This document shows positions 1-7,365 of a stretch of DNA of 64,000 nt, in pieces; position 1 is the stretch's first letter; every line of letters starts with the position of its first letter. Both the position numbers and the translations under genes were made by a program. The DNA lies in NCBI GenBank assembly GCA_017515465.1, contig JAFWFV010000044.1, forward strand, positions 1 through 64,000, written 5' to 3'. The notes beneath the pieces are model-generated. The model saw nothing but the letters and a program-made list of their open reading frames with translations, ran no database searches and was not told the DNA's origin. Source of the stretch: Clostridiales bacterium (GTDB lineage: Bacteria > Bacillota > Clostridia > Saccharofermentanales > Saccharofermentanaceae).

Positions 1-2
1 AC

Positions 3-203
3 AAAAAGAACCGCAGCTATTTTGAAGCGTTGGAAAAGAAAGCAGAAGAGCTGGCTAAAAAGTATGATTGCAGGTTTGTTGATAATGAAACTCCGTATGA
101 GAGAGTAGAGAAAGGACATCCAACAATCGTAGATTATTTTTACCACGAAGAAGTAAGAGGAACTGCCAATAGTGGAAAGAGAAATGTAATACATAATTCT
201 TGA
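3..203 (+). CDS. C-terminal end of an unrecognised protein (cut by window edge)
   Basis: An open frame runs in from the left edge and stops at TGA 201-203, giving 66 residues with no start codon in view. It is rich in Lys and Glu at first (about residues 9-20, probably helical) and ends with aromatic and basic residues. I do not recognise the family. It could be the tail of a real gene upstream or chance reading; the even codon composition and lack of stops favour a real tail. Confidence 0.4.
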   Translation, partial: KKNRSYFEALEKKAEELAKKYDCRFVDNETPYERVEKGHPTIVDYFYHEEVRGTANSGKRNVIHNS

Positions 204-552
204 TGGAAGAATAAATAAGGAATATAACGAACAAAGCCCCTATGGTATAATAACCTTGTTTCAGTGATATCGCTGGAACAGGATATTACAGTATTATTAT
301 CTGCAACAAAAAGGCTTTGGATTTGCCAAAGTATTTTAGTTGCTGGATTAAGGAATGATACTAGGATCAATGCATATCCTCTTTTTGACAGTCGTTATCT
401 TTATTGATCATCCCTTTCATTCGATATCAGTCTAGTCAAAGAGGTATGATTTGCATGTGCGGATGGTTCGTAACCCTACATTTTGGCATCGGGGTTCAAA
501 TTGTATTGACGTTACATAATGTATACACGAATTGACTGGATTCGTTGGGAAA

Positions 553-620
553 GCCTGCAAACATTGCGTTTGCGGGCATTTTTATTTTCCCGCAAAACTG
601 CCAGTCTCGATGTAGATTGC
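553..620 (+). repeat. Dispersed repeat, copy 1 (diverged), with terminator-like hairpin
   Basis: A hairpin with arms 553-562 and 568-577 (GCCTGCAAAC with GTTTGCGGGC, one G:U pair) is followed by a T-rich run. The next 40 bases resemble the sequence that follows the same hairpin at 2842 and 7062 (shared blocks AAAACT, CCA, TCT, GATG, AGAT). This copy is the most diverged of the three. The hairpin alone would also function as a rho-independent terminator on the plus strand. Confidence 0.5.
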
Positions 621-844
621 TCTGACAAATATTGGGCGAGCAAGTCTTGTTTTGTTCCTGAATCCCTCAAAAACCCTTGTGTTTATTGGCTTTCCAGGGA
701 CTCGAGAAGTCTGAATCCGGAAGACCTAAATGTCGCTCCAAAGCCATAGAAGACGATATCTTCGCTGAGAAGTCAAGATGGGTGTAGATGTTAGCCTAAG
801 ATCTCCCTTGCCCGGATATACATATCATCTTCTGTTCAATTATT

Positions 845-882
845 CAAAAAGACCGGAAGAGTATTCGATCACTCTTCCGGCC
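845..882 (-). terminator. Rho-independent terminator of the lipoprotein gene
   Basis: Arms 853-862 (CCGGAAGAGT) and 871-880 (ACTCTTCCGG) are a perfect 10-bp inverted repeat with an 8-base loop. Read on the minus strand it is followed by a T-run (plus-strand A-run 846-850). It lies about 30 bases past the stop of the gene at 911-1423. Confidence 0.85.
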
Positions 883-910
883 GGTAAATTGATCTTAGCT
901 TATCAACCGG

Positions 911-1423
911 TTACTTGTTGACAACGATCTTGTCAAAATCAACATCAACCTTTGTGCCGCTGATCTTGCAGGGAATGTAAAGAAGAACCTTGCCTACTGT
1001 CTCGTCATCGCTGTCGCAAAGAACCATAACATAGTCGCCGTCTTCCAGAGCTCCGATCGAATCCACACCGAATTCAAAGATGTAATCCTCACCTTCTTTT
1101 TTGTTTTCATTAGCTATATAAGAGTAAAGAACATCGACCTCGTCGGCGTCAACTTCCTTGACAAAACCCTTTGTTCCGGGACAGAACCCGAGCCACGCAT
1201 CCTGCATTAACAGGAGTTCGGAATGAACTGAGAAAATGAGTTTGTTGTCTTTCTGAGCAAACGTCACGTTATCCAGATCTGTCTCATCTTTGCCGCCCTG
1301 ATCTGCAGCCTTTGTAGTCGCTTCTGTTGAACCGCTGCTGCTCTCGCTCTCATCCTTCTTGCCGCATCCGAAGAATGCAAAAGACATTGCACATACCATT
1401 ACCAAAGCAATAACTCTCTTCAT
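911..1423 (-). CDS. Small secreted lipoprotein of unknown function
   Basis: 170 residues. Residues 1-19 form a lipoprotein signal peptide (basic start, hydrophobic core) ending in the lipobox FFGC with Cys20 as the acylated residue; a Ser/Thr/Glu-rich linker follows to about residue 50. The rest is an acidic globular region with no recognised domain. An AGGAGG-like ribosome binding site precedes the ATG and a strong terminator follows the stop, so it is a single-gene unit. It should be anchored on the outer face of the membrane; its role is unknown. Confidence 0.8.
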   Translation of the reverse strand: MKRVIALVMVCAMSFAFFGCGKKDESESSSGSTEATTKAADQGGKDETDLDNVTFAQKDNKLIFSVHSELLLMQDAWLGFCPGTKGFVKEVDADEVDVLYSYIANENKKEGEDYIFEFGVDSIGALEDGDYVMVLCDSDDETVGKVLLYIPCKISGTKVDVDFDKIVVNK

Positions 1424-1941
1424 TTATTATGCCTCCTCTTTTTCTGTTCTGCTGATCATCTTCGACGACCATCTATTGAATATTATAACATGACAGGAAA
1501 CCCTGTTTTGCCAGTTCTGCAAAAAATAAGGGTATTTTCAACCAAGTGAGAATACCCTTTTGGGATATTGCTGTTTAGAGAGTTGGAGGGTTTACAGCAA
1601 TAGTTCGCCAAGCTTATTTCCCAGATCGCCAGATATTCTTATTCTTTCTCTTTTGACCAAAAGGACTATTAACATAAGCTTTTTAACCTGTAGTTTGGAT
1701 ATTTACAGTGAGCGGAGTGAAAACATTATCCCCGTCAGAGCCAATTATAATTTTCAAATATGCTTAAAATTGCTGTTTAAGATGTTCACAAAGATCATTT
1801 GTGAATACGGGATTCCATTCATTGTTCCACGCACTTTCGGCTTTTTTTTTTGAGTAGATGGATGATAATACCCTTGTTGTGTTTAGGGTTTAGTTATACA
1901 GATTTACAGGCATAAACCCTCTAAATAGGAGACAAAACAAG
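1424..1941. other. Intergenic stretch with a 12-bp hairpin
   Basis: About 520 bases. Near the left end, arms 1528-1539 and 1548-1559 (AAGGGTATTTTC with GAGAATACCCTT, two wobble or near-wobble positions) form a strong hairpin with A/T runs on both sides, so it could terminate transcription on either strand. The remainder has weak small inverted repeats and no credible gene. The ribosome binding site AGGAG at about 1928 belongs to the next gene. Confidence 0.5.
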
Positions 1942-2811
1942 ATGTTGATAGATTTCCATACACATACTTTCCCAGATAAACTGGCAGATAAGGCTGTCCT
2001 TAAGATTGCCGGTGATGCGTCTATCCGTCATTATACAGAGGGTACTAATTCATCACTTTTGAGATCAATGGACAGGGCACATGTTGACATGAGCGTTATC
2101 TTACCTGTCGTAACTAATCCTTCACAGTGTAAAACGATAAACAAAGTTGCTAAGGATGTAACTGACAGATATTTCCCACGACTTTTGTCATTTGGCGGGA
2201 TCCATCCTGATAATGAAGATTACAGGGAAATCCTGAAAGATCTGGCAGAGTCGGGTATAAAGGGGATCAAGCTGCATTCCCTGTATCAGGAAGTCGCTAT
2301 AGACGATATAAGGAATCTGAGGATTATCGATTGTGCTTGTGAGCTCGGATTGATCGTGGTGATCCATGCAGGGAAGGATTTAAGTTTTCCGGGGGATTCC
2401 GCTGATCCTGAGAGGATAAGCAGGATGCTTGATGAAGTTCACCCCGAAAAGATCGTGCTTGCACACATGGGATCATATGTACGCTGGGAGGAAGTATACG
2501 ATCTGTTATGTGGCAGATGAGCATATCTCGATACCTCGTTTGCATTAAATCCTGTACGTCCTTTAGAAGATACCCCGGAGGGCAGAGACAGCCTCGCAGC
2601 AAATCCGTTGCTCGTTCCTCCGCTTAGCAGTGAATTGTTCAGGAAAATGATCGATAAGAATGGCGTGGATCATATGCTGTTTGCCAGCGACAGTCCGTGG
2701 GGCGATCAGAAGGAAACTTTTGATCTGGTGGATGAATGCCTGGAAGAATCCGAGAAGGATGCCATCTATTACGGCAATGCACTTCGTCTGCTTGAATTGC
2801 CGAATGTATAA
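1942..2811 (+). pseudogene. Amidohydrolase-family metal-dependent hydrolase, interrupted by in-frame TGA
   Basis: The reading frame stays open from ATG 1942 to 2811 except for one TGA at 2518-2520. The N-terminal part has the metal motif HTHTF (residues 5-9) and HPD, and an Asp-rich end (ASDSPWG) typical of the amidohydrolase-2/TIM-barrel family lies after the stop. Full length would be about 289 residues, normal for the family. The residues just after the stop (AYLDTSF) match a conserved strand of the family, so both halves clearly belonged to one protein. It may be a recent pseudogene or a sequencing error; I saw no SECIS-like hairpin that would support selenocysteine. Confidence 0.75.
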
Positions 2812-2841
2812 TATATCGAAGTTTTATTGTTGAGACAGAAT

Positions 2842-2952
2842 GCCTGTAAACACTGCGTTTGCAGGCATGTTTTTTTGAAAACTCCAATCTTTGATGCAGA
2901 TGAATGGAAATACTATACAAAAAACACGCATTCCAGTTATCAGTTTTCTTTA
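2842..2952 (+). repeat. Dispersed repeat, copy 2, with terminator hairpin
   Basis: Arms 2842-2851 (GCCTGTAAAC) and 2857-2866 (GTTTGCAGGC) plus a T-run to 2876 make a rho-independent terminator for the amidohydrolase gene. The following bases, from about 2873 to 2935, are nearly identical to 7080-7140, and read in the same frame they give the same peptide start (KTPIFDADEWKYY). It therefore duplicates both a terminator and the beginning of the small coding remnant at 7080. Confidence 0.75.
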
Positions 2953-2962
2953 TATATCAGCT

Positions 2963-2991
2963 GTGTCATTTTTGTGCTATAATTATGACAC
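2963..2991 (+). promoter_or_regulatory. -10 box within a palindromic operator of the Phd/ParE operon
   Basis: TATAAT at 2978-2983 lies inside a perfect inverted repeat, GTGTCAT (2963-2969) and ATGACAC (2985-2991). The ribosome binding site GGAGGTGAT follows directly. Phd-type antitoxins usually repress their own operon by binding such palindromes, so this is a likely operator; that binding is inferred. Confidence 0.6.
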
Positions 2992-3004
2992 GGAGGTGAT
3001 TATC

Positions 3005-3274
3005 ATGCCTACAATAATACCGATCAGAGATTTAAGGAATACAAGTGAAATCTCGGAACTCGCTCATAAGATGCAAGAGCCTATCTTTATAACCAAAAAT
3101 GGATACAGTGATCTTGTAGTAATGAGTACTGAGCTTTATGAGAAGTTTGCTCAGAACAACAGGATAGATCAGGCGATCTTTGAAGCCGAGAAAGAGGTAG
3201 AAGAAGGAGTAGCACCAGTTTCGTTGGGCACAGCGCAGAAGAAATTAGATAAAAAGTACTATGGCAAAGTATGA
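3005..3274 (+). CDS. Phd/YefM-family antitoxin
   Basis: 89 residues from ATG 3005, chosen because GGAGGTGAT sits just upstream; a longer upstream frame exists but has no binding site. The N-terminal half (PIRDLRNTSEISELAHK, then EPIFITKNGYSDLVVMS) is the typical DNA-binding Phd/YefM fold, and the C-terminal tail is acidic and helical, as expected for toxin wrapping. It overlaps the toxin gene by 14 bases, so the two are co-translated. It appears intact while its partner toxin is damaged. Confidence 0.88.
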   Translation: MPTIIPIRDLRNTSEISELAHKMQEPIFITKNGYSDLVVMSTELYEKFAQNNRIDQAIFEAEKEVEEGVAPVSLGTAQKKLDKKYYGKV

Positions 3275-3473
3275 TGTTCTGTTATATCCAAAGGCTTATC
3301 GTGATATAGAAGAGATATATCCTGATTCGCATCAGGAGCGTTTGACCGGGAGATATGCCGGGAGAGGATATAGACAGATGATCATTGATAACTATATTGC
3401 CATCTTCAAGATAGATGAAGAACAAAGAAAGGTATTTGTAGTTACGGTTCAATACGGCGCCCGCTACATATGA
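3261..3473 (+). pseudogene. ParE/RelE-like toxin with internal in-frame deletion
   Basis: 70 residues, against roughly 100 for this toxin family. The first 20 residues (ending RDIEEIY) match the usual N-terminus, but the sequence then jumps directly to PDSHQERL, which normally lies about 30 residues later. The missing piece is the helical hairpin that carries part of the active surface and contacts the antitoxin. The C-terminal strands (GYRQMIIDNYIAIFKID, VVTVQYGARYI) are well kept. The toxin is probably inactive; the reading frame is otherwise clean, so the deletion was in frame. Confidence 0.7.
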
Positions 3474-3486
3474 TTTTCAGTGAAAT

Positions 3487-3984
3487 ATGATAAAGATCAG
3501 AAGGATAACGCCTGGCGACAGCAGGCTTGAAATAAGCAATATCTACGAGCAGAGTTGGAAATCTGCTTATAAGGGAATCGTTCCGCAAGAATACCTTGAT
3601 TCAATACAGCAAGGAAGATGGGCTTCTAAGGTAAATAATCCTTTATGGACAACACTGGTATGCGAATTGGATGGAAAACTGATCGGAACATCAAGCGTTT
3701 GCAGATCAAGATTTGAAGAGTAATACGAAGAAGGAGAGATCATATCCATCTATTTTCTACCGGAGTATATGCACAAAGGATATGGGAAGCAGCTTTTAGC
3801 AGCAGCAGTAAATGAATTGTCTGAGTACGATGATATCTTCTTATGGGTATTGGAAGATAACACTAATGCACGAAGGTTCTATGAAACTCAGGGTTTTACA
3901 GCAACAGAAGATTACCTGGAGAACGATATCGGCGGAAAGTCATTGAGAGAAGTGAGGTATAGATTATCACGCACCCGTTCGTAA
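3487..3984 (+). pseudogene. GNAT N-acetyltransferase with in-frame TAA
   Basis: The frame is continuous from ATG 3487 to 3984 except for TAA at 3721-3723 in the middle of the fold. The N-terminal half has the start of a GNAT domain (RRITPGD, IYEQSWKSAYKGIVPQEYLD), and the second half has the acetyl-CoA loop (HKGYGKQLL) and the closing region (NTNARRFYETQGF). Together they give about 165 residues, a normal size. A downstream ATG at 3769 could restart translation, but the product would lack half of the fold. Confidence 0.75.
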
Positions 3985-4033
3985 GTGGACAAATACTAAA
4001 TATATCGATTTTGGACGGTTGATACATAATATG
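3977..4033 (+). repeat. 57-bp direct repeat, left copy
   Basis: This 57-base block differs at only three positions from 5208-5264 and lies in the same orientation. It begins GTTCGTAAGTGGACAAATAC. The two copies bracket the RhuM/Fic gene with 1,231 bases between equivalent points. The first eight bases overlap the end of the broken acetyltransferase. Confidence 0.85.
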
Positions 4034-4158
4034 TGAAGTTACCCCCATTAGTTGGACTAGAGTCCCATTAATGGGGGTATGTTTATGATAGAATTAAGTA
4101 AAAGATATATTGACCAATTCTTTTGCGGGTTTTCAAATTAAAACGGTGATGATTGAAT
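4034..4158 (+). other. Hairpin and tiny reading frame upstream of the RhuM/Fic gene
   Basis: A perfect 10-bp inverted repeat (ACCCCCATTA 4041-4050, TAATGGGGGT 4069-4078) is followed by an 18-codon frame from ATG 4085 to TAA 4141 with no good ribosome binding site. The frame may be a leader peptide, the remnant of a gene start or chance. The hairpin has no T-tail and so is not an obvious terminator. Confidence 0.35.
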
Positions 4159-5094
4159 ATGAGCAGCGAGATAGTATTGTTTACTGACGGTGATTTAAGT
4201 ATTGAAGTTCAGGTGAATCCTGAACAGGAGACGGTATGGCTAACACAGAAACAGATGGAAGAATTGTTTGATGTCAAGCAGGCTACCATCAGCGAACACA
4301 TAAACAATATATTAAGCTCCGGCGAACTTGATGAGACTTCTATCGGTTTTTCCGATAAAAGTTCCGGGGGGCGTAAACCTAAGGTTTATAACCTCGATAT
4401 GATCCTGTCAGTTGGATACAGTGTGAATTCAAAACGTGGCATAGCTTTTAGACGATGGGCCAATACTGTATTGCATCAGTACATAATGCAAGGCTATGCT
4501 CTCAACGAGAAGCGTTTGCAAGCTTTGGAACGTACAGTTGATATACAGACCAGAATGCTGGCTGATGCGCTTAGCATTGAAGAAGCAGATGTTCTTAAGG
4601 CGGTTGATCATTATACCAATGCGCTTACTCTTTTGGATCAGTATGATCACCAGTCGATAACAAGACCGCAGGGAAGTGAACCGATTTATCAACTGAAGTA
4701 TGAAGACTGTGTTAAGCTGGTTGATGCGATGAGATGTGCTTTCGATTCGGATGTGTTTGGATTTGAACGTGAACCCGGAAAGGTCGCAGGCATCATAGCG
4801 GCCATTTATCAAAGTGCCTTTGGTGAGGAAATCCATAAGACCATCGAGGAAAAGGCAGCACACCTGCTGTATTTTATGGTCAAGGATCATCCATATGCTG
4901 ATGGATGCAAACGAATTGCCGCATCTTTGTTTCTGGAATTCCTGTACAAGAATAATGCTCTTTACGTTAACGGGATAAAACGAATAAGTGATGGCGCCCT
5001 TGTTGCGGTTACTTTGATGATCGCAGAATCAAACCCTGAAGAGAAAGACATAATGGTATCTCTTGTTATGATCATTCTTAGTTTAGCAGATTAA
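4159..5094 (+). CDS. RhuM-family virulence protein with C-terminal Fic/Doc domain
   Basis: 311 residues. The N-terminal 100 residues are the RhuM-type region (TVWLTQKQMEELF, then SEHINNIL), which resembles a winged-helix DNA-binding module; a helical linker follows, and a Fic/Doc fold occupies about residues 180-311. The Fic motif reads HPYADGCKR, against the usual HPFxDGNxR, so the conserved Asn is Cys here. ATG 4159 is preferred over TTG 4153 because GGTGAT at 4145-4150 is correctly spaced from it. The gene stands alone between 57-bp direct repeats. Fic domains transfer AMP or other nucleotides to target proteins; whether this one is active is uncertain. Confidence 0.85.
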   Translation: MSSEIVLFTDGDLSIEVQVNPEQETVWLTQKQMEELFDVKQATISEHINNILSSGELDETSIGFSDKSSGGRKPKVYNLDMILSVGYSVNSKRGIAFRRWANTVLHQYIMQGYALNEKRLQALERTVDIQTRMLADALSIEEADVLKAVDHYTNALTLLDQYDHQSITRPQGSEPIYQLKYEDCVKLVDAMRCAFDSDVFGFEREPGKVAGIIAAIYQSAFGEEIHKTIEEKAAHLLYFMVKDHPYADGCKRIAASLFLEFLYKNNALYVNGIKRISDGALVAVTLMIAESNPEEKDIMVSLVMIILSLAD

Positions 5095-5207
5095 ATGTTC
5101 AGTTTCCTACGGTATGAATCTCAATAATTACGTCGATATAGTCAATATGACGTGTGCTTACAGATTAAGCATACTTAACATGAACTAAGATATGGTTTTT
5201 CGACCTT

Positions 5208-5264
5208 GTTCGCAAGTGGACAAATACTAAATATATCGATTTCGGACGGTTGATACAGAATATG
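5208..5264 (+). repeat. 57-bp direct repeat, right copy
   Basis: Matches 3977-4033 at 54 of 57 positions in the same orientation. Its internal ATATATCGATTTCG also forms the left arm of a perfect inverted repeat with the sequence just downstream. Confidence 0.85.
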
Positions 5265-5282
5265 CGTACGAAATCGATATAT
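5231..5282. repeat. 14-bp perfect inverted repeat
   Basis: ATATATCGATTTCG (5231-5244) and CGAAATCGATATAT (5269-5282) are exact reverse complements separated by 24 bases. The left arm lies in the right 57-bp direct repeat; the left direct repeat at 3977 has no matching right arm nearby. Confidence 0.8.
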
Positions 5283-5290
5283 ACGCTGTA

Positions 5291-5327
5291 AAGGACTGAA
5301 AACATTAGGTTTTCAGTCCTTTATTAT
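5291..5327 (+). terminator. Rho-independent terminator after the RhuM/Fic unit
   Basis: Arms AAGGACTGAAAAC (5291-5303) and GTTTTCAGTCCTT (5309-5321) are a perfect 13-bp inverted repeat with a 5-base loop, followed by a T-rich tail. Confidence 0.85.
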
Positions 5328-5438
5328 TGGTTCAACTATGTGTTGATTTTTTAGATATATTTTTCCGATTTGAGACTCCTTTATCTGTGATCTGCAGTCA
5401 TTGTAGGAGTCAAACCTTAAATGAAGTTTAAAGAATAC

Positions 5439-5542
5439 GTGAGAGTGTTTTCTCATGCAGTCGCACTTCGCTCGGATCAAAACGTGCAATACTTACTGTG
5501 TGCATTCTCGCTCGTGCTCAATGCATTAGTAAACACTCTCAC
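5439..5542. repeat. Inverted repeat with long spacer
   Basis: GTGAGAGTGTTT (5439-5450) and AAACACTCTCAC (5531-5542) are perfect 12-base inverted repeats 80 bases apart. The spacer has smaller inverted repeats (GCATT with AATGC) and no reading frame. It may be a miniature element or a folded RNA; the function is unknown. Confidence 0.5.
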
Positions 5543-5553
5543 TAACTATCATT

Positions 5554-5654
5554 TTGTTGCTGCAATCCGGCATTTCCGCAGGTGTGTGCGCTATACTTAA
5601 CTATCGGTTTTGCTTAGCAGAATGCACACGCCGAGGACTGAAGCGAGCAAGCAA
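5554..5654 (+). ncRNA. Structured element, copy 3 of the CCGCA-hairpin-GAGGAC family
   Basis: On the plus strand, CCGCA (5576-5580) is followed by an inner stem 5581-5589 with 5624-5632 (GGTGTGTGC with GCACACGCC, one G:U pair), then GAGGAC (5633-5638). An outer stem pairs 5554-5561 with 5646-5654 with one bulge. The same core flanks unrelated stems at 37662-37735 and 41080-41186 on the minus strand. Conserved single-stranded blocks with changing but paired stems point to a folded RNA or hairpin DNA site. No known family is recognised. Confidence 0.45.
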
Positions 5655-5668
5655 TCATGAGCGTTCTT

Positions 5669-6613
5669 TTATGCATCCTTTGAATGGCGGTCACCTACCT
5701 GGAACTCGTCCGAATGCTCGAACATATAGAGTACCGTGATCGGCTCCTGTCCTGTCAGCTTTTGGAAATCATCGGTCTTGATCGCCATCTTGCCCTCTCT
5801 TATAGCCTGCGCGAAAGTTACCATTCCGTCTGAGGAATAAGGTGCCTCGCTTCCTTCGAGGAATACACCGTCAGTCGTCCTCGGGACGCCCATGGCATCG
5901 AACACCTGATAGTTCTCTTCATCGGTAAGTTCCTTGTAAGATACCTTGTTGCCGGTCGCTTGATTGCCGTATTCGATGAACCTGGAGATGGTCATGAGTT
6001 CAGGCCCGTTGATATTGAGGACGGCATGGTCGTATTCTCCGCCGCGGTGGAGCGCATATGCCAGTGCCTTGGCACAGTCCTTGCGTGAGCTGTAAGCCAT
6101 GAGTCCGTCGCCCTGGCTGTTCTTGAGAACGCCGTCCATATGTACGAACGTGAAGTAATTGGTGATCATGGCCTCGGCATACTGCGAGTTGCGCAGGAAG
6201 ATAAAGTCGAGTCCCTTCTCCCTGACATAAAGCTCCGTATAGATGTGATCCTTCTTCTCTACTGAAGGATTAGTCTCGTCATCCGCATTAACGAGAGAGG
6301 TGTATATGATCTGCTTAACGCCGGCCTCACAAGCAGCATCCACTGCATTGCGGTGTGCTGCCTGACGCTTAGGCCCTACGAAAGGCATTGATATCAGTGC
6401 CAGTCTCTCAGCCCCTGCGAAAGCCTCGGCAAGACCCTCCTTATGATTGAAATTAGTAACTCTTGTCTCGATCCCGAGATCCGCGTAAGGCTTAAGCGCT
6501 TCCGGATCGTATCCGCAGAAGATAAGATCGCTCTTGTCCTCCAATTCCATGAGTATCCTGGCCGCTTCCGCTCCAAGATTGCCGTCAACGCCGGTGAGTA
6601 ATAATCTGCCCAT
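5669..6613 (-). CDS. NmrA/QOR2-like NAD(P)-binding protein
   Basis: 314 residues with an N-terminal Rossmann motif (LLTGVDGNLGAEAARIL, residues 4-20), a variant of the GxxGxxG loop of the atypical short-chain dehydrogenases related to NmrA and quinone oxidoreductase 2 (QorB). The central region (YTSLVNAD, HIYTELYVREKGLDFIFLRNSQYAE) matches this family. Members reduce quinones or act as redox sensors; the substrate here is unknown. AGGAGGTGC stands just upstream of the ATG. It is a monocistronic gene on the minus strand between decayed regions and itself looks intact. Confidence 0.85.
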   Translation of the reverse strand: MGRLLLTGVDGNLGAEAARILMELEDKSDLIFCGYDPEALKPYADLGIETRVTNFNHKEGLAEAFAGAERLALISMPFVGPKRQAAHRNAVDAACEAGVKQIIYTSLVNADDETNPSVEKKDHIYTELYVREKGLDFIFLRNSQYAEAMITNYFTFVHMDGVLKNSQGDGLMAYSSRKDCAKALAYALHRGGEYDHAVLNINGPELMTISRFIEYGNQATGNKVSYKELTDEENYQVFDAMGVPRTTDGVFLEGSEAPYSSDGMVTFAQAIREGKMAIKTDDFQKLTGQEPITVLYMFEHSDEFQVGDRHSKDA

Positions 6614-6710
6614 GTTGCACCTCCTGTTCCGGATAAATATGTTCTTATATTATATCAGGAATCATCACGGAAGGATAAGTCTCAGTGCGCAATACAGACT
6701 GAAGTTACGG

Positions 6711-7007
6711 AAGTGCAGTAAGGACCTTGGTATTACCAAATGGTATCCATCAGAAATCGTGTATATCTTGAAAAACGAAAGATATATGGGGGATGCTCGT
6801 CTTCAAAAAAGGTACACCAGTACAACGCTTCCATATAGGTTGTTATATAACCATGGTGAAAAGGAACAATACTATGTAGAGAATAGTAATGATGCGATTG
6901 TTACTCGTGAGGATTTTCAAGCAGTTCAGTCCCTGATTGAACAAAGGAAGAACCATAATCAGCCTAATGATTTGACTGATAATATCCTTGCGCATGTTTT
7001 GGAGTAA
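6711..7007 (+). pseudogene. Serine recombinase fragment
   Basis: About 98 codons ending at TAA 7007 match the recombinase domain of large serine integrases/resolvases: WYPSEIVYILKNERYMGD, then QKRYT, QYYVENSNDAIVTREDFQAVQ. The catalytic N-terminal resolvase domain with its active serine is absent, as is the zinc-ribbon and coiled-coil tail. It starts abruptly next to the promoter region of the NmrA-like gene. It is most likely the leftover of an integrated mobile element that once inserted here. Confidence 0.75.
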
Positions 7008-7061
7008 TTGTAATTTGCAAGTTCGATCCGCTGCTGAAAGTGGAGCCCGCTAAAAAAAGTG

Positions 7062-7165
7062 TGCCTGCAGGCATTTTTTTTGAAAACTCCAATCTTTGAT
7101 GCAGATGAATGGAAATACTACTATACAAAAAACACGCATCCTGATTATTGCGTTTTGAGATTTAA
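7062..7165 (+). repeat. Dispersed repeat, copy 3
   Basis: GCCTGCAGGC and a T-run (7062-7081) are a shortened version of the hairpin at 2842, and the next 60 bases are almost identical to 2873-2935 with one extra codon. Similarity fades near 7165. Confidence 0.7.
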
Positions 7166-7223
7166 CGCTGTGAGCGGACGGTTCTATTGTGATCTTAAGA
7201 CAGAGAGTTTTACGGTCTCATAG
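7080..7223 (+). CDS. 47-residue coding remnant, possibly C-terminal part of a flavin-binding-fold protein
   Basis: A frame from TTG 7080 to TAG 7223 reads KTPIFDADEWKYYYTKN, then VLRFNAVSGRFYCDLK near its end. This resembles the C-terminal part of pyridoxamine-phosphate-oxidase-like proteins (a valine/leucine-rich strand followed by a Gly-Arg-Phe-Tyr turn), but the match is from memory and weak. No ribosome binding site is present because the start lies in a T-run. It is probably a gene fragment rather than a functional small protein; a shorter copy of its first 20 codons is at 2873. Confidence 0.35.
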   Translation: MKTPIFDADEWKYYYTKNTHPDYCVLRFNAVSGRFYCDLKTESFTVS

Positions 7224-7298
7224 GATGGGGCAGGTAAAGGACATTTCCAAATAATCATTGAAATAATCCCGCATTCATTTTAAAATACGGATAGGCAA

Positions 7299-7331
7299 AG
7301 GCGCTTGAAGTTCTCTTCAGGCGCCTTTTTT
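7299..7331 (+). terminator. Rho-independent terminator
   Basis: Arms AGGCGCTTGAAG (7299-7310) and CTTCAGGCGCCT (7315-7326) pair over 12 positions with one G:U, then a run of T. It isolates the next operon from the decayed region on its left. Confidence 0.85.
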
Positions 7332-7365
7332 GCATTCTAATGCAGAAGGAAAGGCATGGCGGGTT

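Larger units (their letters stand above)
204..910. other. Long intergenic stretch without a convincing gene
   Basis: About 700 bases with short open frames on both strands but no ribosome binding site, domain or codon pattern to support any of them. It contains a diverged copy of the dispersed repeat (about 553-620) and, at its right end, the terminator of the lipoprotein gene on the minus strand. Nothing else is recognisable. Confidence 0.5.

Noticed and set aside
519..749. Plus-strand frame of 76 codons in the first intergenic region
   Set aside because: It runs through the repeat hairpin, has no ribosome binding site and no domain.
1560..1853. Plus-strand frame of 97 codons upstream of the amidohydrolase
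   Set aside because: It begins at the end of a hairpin, ends in a T-run, has no binding site and its composition is not protein-like.
2518..2560. TGA as selenocysteine codon
   Set aside because: No SECIS-like hairpin is visible just after the TGA, and this amidohydrolase family is not known for selenocysteine.
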